NCBI GenBank assembly: GCA_023433615.1
Contig: JAEZCJ010000005.1
Coordinates: forward strand, 1 to 18,649
Reading direction: 5' to 3'
Source of the DNA: Bacillota bacterium
Lineage (GTDB): Bacteria > Bacillota > Bacilli > Paenibacillales > Paenibacillaceae
Length of the DNA: 18,649 nucleotides
The position numbers and the translations under genes are program-made. The first letter of the stretch is position 1, and each line of letters opens with the position of its first letter. Shown here piece after piece: positions 14,831 to 18,649 of the stretch. The notes beneath the pieces were generated by a model. It saw only the letters and a list, made by a program, of their open reading frames with translations. It did not search any database and was not told the DNA's origin.

Positions 14831-14859
14831 TTGCCTTATTCATCATTAATAATGATAAT
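14831..14859 (+). promoter_or_regulatory. Promoter of the LysR gene
   Basis: TTGCCT (14831-14836), a 17-base spacer and GATAAT (14854-14859). The spacer and -10 are overlapped by the LysR box, which would allow autorepression. Confidence 0.5.
14842..14856. promoter_or_regulatory. LysR-type recognition box ATC-N9-GAT
   Basis: ATCATTAATAATGAT is a perfect dyad with 6-bp arms and fits both T-N11-A and the ATC-N9-GAT form. Its centre (14849) lies about 66 bases upstream of the predicted EamA transcription start, the usual place for the LysR recognition site. Confidence 0.72.
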
Positions 14860-14902
14860 ATAGACGTTATGAAGATTGGCGGAGAGCAGAGGCGAATGCG
14901 CT

Positions 14903-15757
14903 GTGGAATTGAATGATTTGAGAATTTTTGAGAAGGTTGCCGAGCATGGCAGCGTCAGTAAGGCGGCATTGGAGCTCAATTACGTGCAATCCAACGTTAC
15001 CGCAAGAATCAAGCTGCTGGAAAATGAGCTGCAGACGGAGCTCTTCTATCGCCATAAACGAGGCATGATTCTGAATCCCGAAGGCAAGCGCCTTCTGGAG
15101 CATTCGAGGGGAATCTTGGCGCGGGTGGAGGAGATGATGCAGCGCTTCCGAGATAAGGAGAGGCCAACCGGCGTACTGGAAATCGGTATCGTAGAGACAG
15201 TGAATGCATTGCCAGGAATTCTAGCCGCCTACTACGGCAAATATCCCGATGTCGAGCTGTCGTTGACTGCCGGCGTTACGGAACATTTGCTGCAGCAAGT
15301 GATCGAGATGAAGCTGGATGGCGCATTCGTTACGGGGCCGATCCGGCATCCGCTCATCGACCAGGTCGAGGTGATCCAAGAGAAGCTCGTGCTGGTCACC
15401 AAGGATGACAGCTTTTCGCTTGATGAGCTCACAACGAGGCCGCTGCTGCTATACAACAAGGGCTGCGGTTATCGGGAAAGACTGGAGAGCTGGATGAAAG
15501 CCGAGGGGATTGCGCCCAAGCAGGTTATGGAGTTCGGTACGTTCGGCACGATTATCGGAAGCGTAGCCGCAGGAATCGGAATCACGATCATCCCGGAATC
15601 GACCGTCTCCGATCTGGCGGCCAAAGGCACCGTGTTTTGCCATGGCGTGCCGGAGCCCTTTCACCAGATCACGACGATTTTCATTCGAAGACGGGACGCC
15701 TACCTTTCGAACACGCTGCGATGCTTCATCGATGAATTATCGCATCCGAGACAGTAG
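14903..15757 (+). CDS. LysR-family transcriptional regulator
   Basis: A 284-residue DNA-binding regulator. The winged helix-turn-helix occupies residues ~1-60 ('LNDLRIFEKVAEHGSVSKAA', 'LNYVQSNVTARIKLLENELQ'), followed by a linker helix and a periplasmic-binding-protein-like effector domain (about 88-280, 'GVLEIGIVETVNALPGILAA'). I chose the GTG at 14903, which gives the usual MELNDLRIFEK start and has AGAGG 10 bases upstream; an upstream TTG at 14876 has no ribosome site. It is divergent from the EamA transporter and should activate it through the box at 14842, with its own promoter overlapping that box. Such LysR-EamA pairs are common. The inducing ligand is unknown. Confidence 0.93.
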   Translation: MELNDLRIFEKVAEHGSVSKAALELNYVQSNVTARIKLLENELQTELFYRHKRGMILNPEGKRLLEHSRGILARVEEMMQRFRDKERPTGVLEIGIVETVNALPGILAAYYGKYPDVELSLTAGVTEHLLQQVIEMKLDGAFVTGPIRHPLIDQVEVIQEKLVLVTKDDSFSLDELTTRPLLLYNKGCGYRERLESWMKAEGIAPKQVMEFGTFGTIIGSVAAGIGITIIPESTVSDLAAKGTVFCHGVPEPFHQITTIFIRRRDAYLSNTLRCFIDELSHPRQ

Positions 15758-15802
15758 TCATCCGGGCCGCATAACTCGCCGTATGTCCCGCTATTCGAAA
15801 TA

Positions 15803-15823
15803 TGCTAGAATATGTGGTATCAT
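15803..15823 (+). promoter_or_regulatory. Candidate extended -10 promoter(s) of the orphan binding-protein gene
   Basis: TGC-TAGAAT (TAGAAT at 15806-15811) and TGG-TATCAT (TATCAT at 15818-15823) both match the TGn extended -10 form; neither has a good -35. They lie about 50-65 bases before the ATG at 15870. Confidence 0.4.
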
Positions 15824-15869
15824 TTAACAAATTAGTAGATAGATAGGGAATGGGAGGAGAAATAGCAAC

Positions 15870-17327
15870 ATGATACGTAAAGTGATACGCCGCTTCGCAT
15901 TGCCGCTGGCTCTAACGGCAGCATTGTTGGCCGGAGGATGTTCGTCCGGCAACGGAAAGGACGGAGCCGAGGATACGCCCGTCACCTTGAAGGTCGTCTA
16001 TTACGATGAACGTTCGTTCTATCAGCAATATGGAATGCTCTTCTACGCGCTTCATCCGAATGTCGAATTCGAGGTCGTCTCGACGCAGAGCATCCGGCCT
16101 GAGCCCGGCGAGGATTACCGTGAACTGATGAATGCTTTCATCGAAGAAGAGAAGCCGGACATCCTCATGATCGACGCCAGCCAATACGAGCAGATGGCCG
16201 GGGACGGCAAGCTGGTCGAGCTCGATACGCGCATTGCCCAAGAGGCATTCGATGTAGAAGGACTGCTGCCGGGAATGGTGGATTACTTGCGGGACAAGGC
16301 AGGAGGCAAGCTGTACGGCCTGACGCCGGAGTTCTACAGCCAAGCGATATACTACAACAAGGATCTGTTCGATCAATACGGCGTTCCGGTTCCGGAGGAT
16401 CGGATGAGTTGGGATCAGCTGCTCCAGCTTGCGGCGAGATTCCCGACCGACGGGGAGGGAGAGAACCGTGTCTATGGATTGAAGATGGGCTATCAGACCA
16501 GCCTGTTCCAGATGGCGAACGGCATCGGAGCTTCGCAAGGGCTTAGCTTCGTGAACCCGGCGAACAAGCAGGTGACCATCAATACCGATTCGTGGAAAAA
16601 GGTGTTCGAGACCGCGCATGCCGCGCTGGAGTCCGGTGCCCTCTATGCGGAGGATCCTTTTCAAGCGCGCAACGGCACGTCCTATGAGGAGTACATCTTC
16701 GGAGATCCGTTCATCAGCGGGAAGGTCGCGATGGTCATCGAAGGCACGTACTTGATGAACCAGATTCGTGAGGCAGCCAATTATGCCGGCGATAAGCAGA
16801 AGCCCATCAGCAATTGGGATCTCGTCACGATGCCGGTAGATCCGCAGCGGCCGGATGAATCGACGAACGTCAACTTCTATAATATTTTCGCCATTAATGC
16901 GGCATCGCAGAATATCGACGCAGCATGGGAATTCATCGCATACATTCATAGCGACGAGTATGCGCGCGTCACGTCCAAGACGGATAGCGGCAGGATGCCG
17001 ATCCGTACGAAGTACATCAAGGACGAGGAAGGGCATCGCCTAGAGGCGTTCTACGCGCTCAAGCCGAGCCAGATCGATCTGTACAGAGGTTTCGAGAATC
17101 TGCCGAGCGACTTCTTCATGAAGTTCGACGGCATGGCGAACACGGAGCTGGAAGCCGTGACGCAAGGCGCCAAATCGATTTCCGAGGCGCTCGACAGCCT
17201 GCAGACAAACGCGCAGGCGATGCTGGATCAAGCCGTGCAGGCGGCAGGTGCGGCAGAACCGGCAGAGCCGACGGAAGCGAGCGGCGAAGTTTCCGGCGGC
17301 ACGGTAATAATCGAAAGAGCGGAGTAA
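15870..17327 (+). CDS. Orphan extracellular solute-binding lipoprotein
   Basis: A 485-residue substrate-binding lipoprotein of the carbohydrate family (SBP_bac_1 type). The signal peptide is basic at the start (MIRKVIRRF) and ends at lipid Cys24 in LAGGC. Typical landmarks are 'PDILMIDASQYEQMA', 'GKLYGLTPEFYSQAIYYNKD' with the usual Leu-Phe hinge region after it, and 'SGKVAMVIEGTYLMNQ'. The C-terminal ~30 residues are Ala/Glu/Pro-rich and end in 'VSGGTVIIERAE', probably a disordered tail beyond the fold. The ATG at 15870 follows GGGAGGAG. No permease or ATPase neighbours it, so it must either serve a transporter elsewhere or act as a stand-alone binding or sensor protein. The DPDGNG loop seen in the other two binding proteins is absent. 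Confidence 0.9.
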   Translation: MIRKVIRRFALPLALTAALLAGGCSSGNGKDGAEDTPVTLKVVYYDERSFYQQYGMLFYALHPNVEFEVVSTQSIRPEPGEDYRELMNAFIEEEKPDILMIDASQYEQMAGDGKLVELDTRIAQEAFDVEGLLPGMVDYLRDKAGGKLYGLTPEFYSQAIYYNKDLFDQYGVPVPEDRMSWDQLLQLAARFPTDGEGENRVYGLKMGYQTSLFQMANGIGASQGLSFVNPANKQVTINTDSWKKVFETAHAALESGALYAEDPFQARNGTSYEEYIFGDPFISGKVAMVIEGTYLMNQIREAANYAGDKQKPISNWDLVTMPVDPQRPDESTNVNFYNIFAINAASQNIDAAWEFIAYIHSDEYARVTSKTDSGRMPIRTKYIKDEEGHRLEAFYALKPSQIDLYRGFENLPSDFFMKFDGMANTELEAVTQGAKSISEALDSLQTNAQAMLDQAVQAAGAAEPAEPTEASGEVSGGTVIIERAE

Positions 17328-17375
17328 GGAGATAACCCAGCAACAGTATGGGGCGTTACGGAGTGCCGATTTGTC

Positions 17376-17417
17376 AGGTGCGCTCATCTCGATGGAGAAG
17401 CTGCGCTGAGAGCACCT
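17376..17417 (+). other. Stem-loop downstream of the orphan binding-protein gene
   Basis: AGGTGC-G-CTCA pairs with TGAG-A-GCACCT (10 pairs, one internal mismatch) around a 20-base loop in which TCTC can pair with GAGA. No T-run follows. It lies 48 bases after the stop and could protect or end the message; function is inferred. Confidence 0.5.
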
Positions 17418-17425
17418 ATACCAGA

Positions 17426-17498
17426 TTAGTGTAAAATAGTGCAACTAATTTTAGGCAAACTCTCAGTATGGTTCATTTAGTGCACAATACTACAACTA
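17426..17498 (+). repeat. Two degenerate 22-bp direct repeats, 51 bp apart
   Basis: Copies at 17426-17447 and 17477-17498 agree at 18 of 22 positions, sharing TTAGTG, AATA and CAACTA. Each copy also has a weak internal dyad (TAGT...ACTA). The two copies start 51 bases apart. They could be part of a dispersed intergenic repeat family, but this window alone cannot show that. Confidence 0.65.
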
Positions 17499-17548
17499 TT
17501 AATCGGGCTTATACGGTTTTCGCGGAATGGACCGGAATTAATGGTATG

Positions 17549-17604
17549 AAATGCATCTATGCTCTCGATAATCGGATTATCGGGAGTAATAGATGCATTT
17601 TTTT
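17549..17604 (+). terminator. Long Rho-independent terminator
   Basis: A 12-bp outer stem (AAATGCATCTAT / ATAGATGCATTT), a small G-versus-TA internal loop, and an inner stem (CTCTCGATAATC / GATTATCGGGAG, one G-U pair) are followed by seven T residues (17598-17604). It is the only strong terminator after the binding-protein gene, which would give that message a ~220-base 3' untranslated region. Confidence 0.88.
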
Positions 17605-17656
17605 ACGCTATTTTGTAGTCTGGGGAGCAGAAGGGTATCCGGCTGCATAGCGGACC

Positions 17657-17672
17657 AATTGCAGGTAATTGC
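17657..17672 (+). promoter_or_regulatory. AATTGC direct repeat in the LysR upstream region
   Basis: AATTGC occurs at 17657-17662 and 17667-17672, exactly 10 bases (one helical turn) apart, 53-68 bases before the LysR start. It could be a regulator contact site, but two hexamers in an AT-rich stretch may be chance. Confidence 0.25.
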
Positions 17673-17724
17673 TGTATCGTGTCAAATATAGAGAAGTAAA
17701 GATCATCAATAAAGGACGGATATC

Positions 17725-18649
17725 ATGACTCTGCAGCAACTGAAATACATCCTGACGATCGTGCGGAGCGGGTCGATCAGCGAGGCGGCCAAGCAGCTCT
17801 ACATCTCCCAGCCCAGCCTGTCCAGCGCGGTGCGGGAGATCGAACAGGAATTCGGCATCGAGATTTTCTATCGCTCCGCCAAGGGGATCGCGCTGACGAA
17901 CGAAGGCGCCGAATTCCTCTCTTATGCCAGACAAGTGGTGGAGCAAGCGGAGCTGCTGGAGCAGCGGTATACGGATAAGAAGCCTGCCAAGAAGCTGTGC
18001 TCGATCTCGACGCAGCATTATGCGTTCGCCGTCCAGGCGTTCGTGTCGCTGCTGAAGGAATTGGACGAGAACGAGTATGAATGCACGCTCCGCGAGACGA
18101 GAACCTACGAAATTATCGAAGACGTGCATAATCTGCGCAGCGAGATCGGCATCCTCTACACGAGCAGCTTCAACGAGAAGGTGATCGCCAAGCTGCTCAA
18201 GGACAAGGAATTGACGTTCCATCCGTTATTCGAGGCAGAGCCGCATGTGTTCATCAGTACGGACCATCCTCTCGCGGCCAGCTCGATCATCGAGATCGAG
18301 GAGCTGGACGAATACCCGTGCCTGACGTTCGAGCAAGGGGAGTACAATTCCTTCTATTACGCGGAGGAGATTCTCAGTACGCGAACATACCGGAAGAAGA
18401 TTGCGGTGAGCGACAGAGCGACGCTGTTCAATTTATTGATCGGCTTGAACGGGTATACGATCAGTTCGGGGGTCATTAACCCGGACTTGAACGGCGAGCA
18501 GATTACGGCTGTCCGCCTCCGCACCGGCGAGCGGATGCTGATCGGCTATATCGTGAACGCGAAGGCGAATCCGAGCCTCCTGGCCGCGAACTATATCGGC
18601 AAGCTGAAGGCGGTCATCTCGGATGCCGGCTATCGCGTCATGCAGCAAG
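17725..18649 (+). CDS. LysR-family transcriptional regulator (3' truncated by window edge)
   Basis: The frame from the ATG at 17725 stays open for 308 codons to the last base, with no stop. It begins 'MTLQQLKYILTIVRSGSISE' and continues 'AAKQLYISQPSLSSAVREIE', a typical LysR helix-turn-helix in residues 1-60, then a linker and a divergent effector domain with 'LCSISTQHYAFAVQAFVSLL' and 'EIGILYTSSFNEKVIAKLL'. Family proteins are usually ~290-310 residues, so only a few residues should be missing. AAAGGA lies 8 bases before the ATG. The gene sits after the strong terminator, so it starts its own transcript. The target is probably to the right of the window. The longer minus-strand frames here are antisense shadows. 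Confidence 0.92.
   Translation, partial: MTLQQLKYILTIVRSGSISEAAKQLYISQPSLSSAVREIEQEFGIEIFYRSAKGIALTNEGAEFLSYARQVVEQAELLEQRYTDKKPAKKLCSISTQHYAFAVQAFVSLLKELDENEYECTLRETRTYEIIEDVHNLRSEIGILYTSSFNEKVIAKLLKDKELTFHPLFEAEPHVFISTDHPLAASSIIEIEELDEYPCLTFEQGEYNSFYYAEEILSTRTYRKKIAVSDRATLFNLLIGLNGYTISSGVINPDLNGEQITAVRLRTGERMLIGYIVNAKANPSLLAANYIGKLKAVISDAGYRVMQQ

Larger units (their letters stand above)
17328..17724. other. 397-base non-coding stretch with stem-loop, degenerate repeat and terminator
   Basis: No convincing gene lies here; short open frames lack ribosome sites and run over the repeat and the terminator. The stretch holds a stem-loop (17376-17417), two degenerate direct-repeat copies (17426-17498), a strong terminator (17549-17604), and the promoter/ribosome-site region of the LysR gene at 17725. 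The repeat zone is visibly AT-richer than the flanking genes. Confidence 0.7.

Noticed and set aside
14876..14902. Upstream TTG start for the first LysR gene
   Set aside because: It has no ribosome site, and the nine extra residues are not part of the usual LysR N-terminus.
15912..17036. A 374-codon minus-strand open frame
   Set aside because: Antisense to the orphan binding-protein gene; no start signal and no family motifs.
17426..17498. Possible CRISPR remnant
   Set aside because: Only two imperfect copies, a short spacer, and no cas genes.
17468..17650. A 60-codon plus-strand open frame in the non-coding stretch
   Set aside because: It runs over the repeat and the intrinsic terminator and has no ribosome site.
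17608..18222. A 204-codon minus-strand open frame near the right edge
   Set aside because: The plus strand holds a clear LysR gene open to the window end; this frame is its shadow and runs into the terminator.

Overview
The window looks like the chromosome of a Paenibacillus/Cohnella-type member of the Paenibacillaceae. This rests on a moderately GC-rich sequence, strong Gram-positive Shine-Dalgarno sites, lipobox lipoproteins, a YesN-like AraC-type response regulator, and an LplB/LplC/LipO-type carbohydrate ABC transporter. The genus is inferred from gene content only. I found no rRNA, tRNA, CRISPR array, transposase or phage gene.

Left part (1-9641): a plus-strand carbohydrate locus. It opens with the 3' end of an AraC-type response regulator, whose partner histidine kinase would lie off the left edge. 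An overlapping gene encodes a solute-binding lipoprotein, and a clear intrinsic terminator follows. A second unit starts at about 2450 with two transmembrane permeases, a second solute-binding lipoprotein, a stem-loop, and a large secreted clan GH-D (GH36-related) glycosidase carrying three tandem carbohydrate-binding-like modules. The likely logic is that the two-component system senses a sugar, the secreted enzyme trims a polysaccharide outside the cell, and the ABC importer brings in the products. No ATPase gene is present; this transporter class usually shares an unlinked MsmX/UgpC-type ATPase.

Middle (9660-12213): a minus-strand winged-helix regulator with an unusual long C-terminal domain is divergent from a cytoplasmic GH43 glycosidase. 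An inverted repeat in the shared region is a good operator candidate. The secreted GH-D enzyme, importer and intracellular GH43 together suggest a system for an alpha-galactosyl, arabinosyl or xylosyl decorated plant polysaccharide; the substrate is inference.

Right part (12218-18649): small unrelated units. These are an alpha/beta hydrolase and a DUF3237 protein facing away from each other across a 28-bp perfect palindrome; an EamA transporter divergent from a LysR regulator, with a textbook LysR box between them; an orphan solute-binding lipoprotein; a 397-bp non-coding stretch with a stem-loop, a degenerate direct repeat and a long intrinsic terminator; and a second LysR regulator that runs off the right edge without a stop codon.

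The best candidates for something undescribed are the winged-helix regulator with its C-terminal domain and operator (9660-10738), the GH-D enzyme with its triplicated modules, and the repeat/terminator cassette at 17376-17604.
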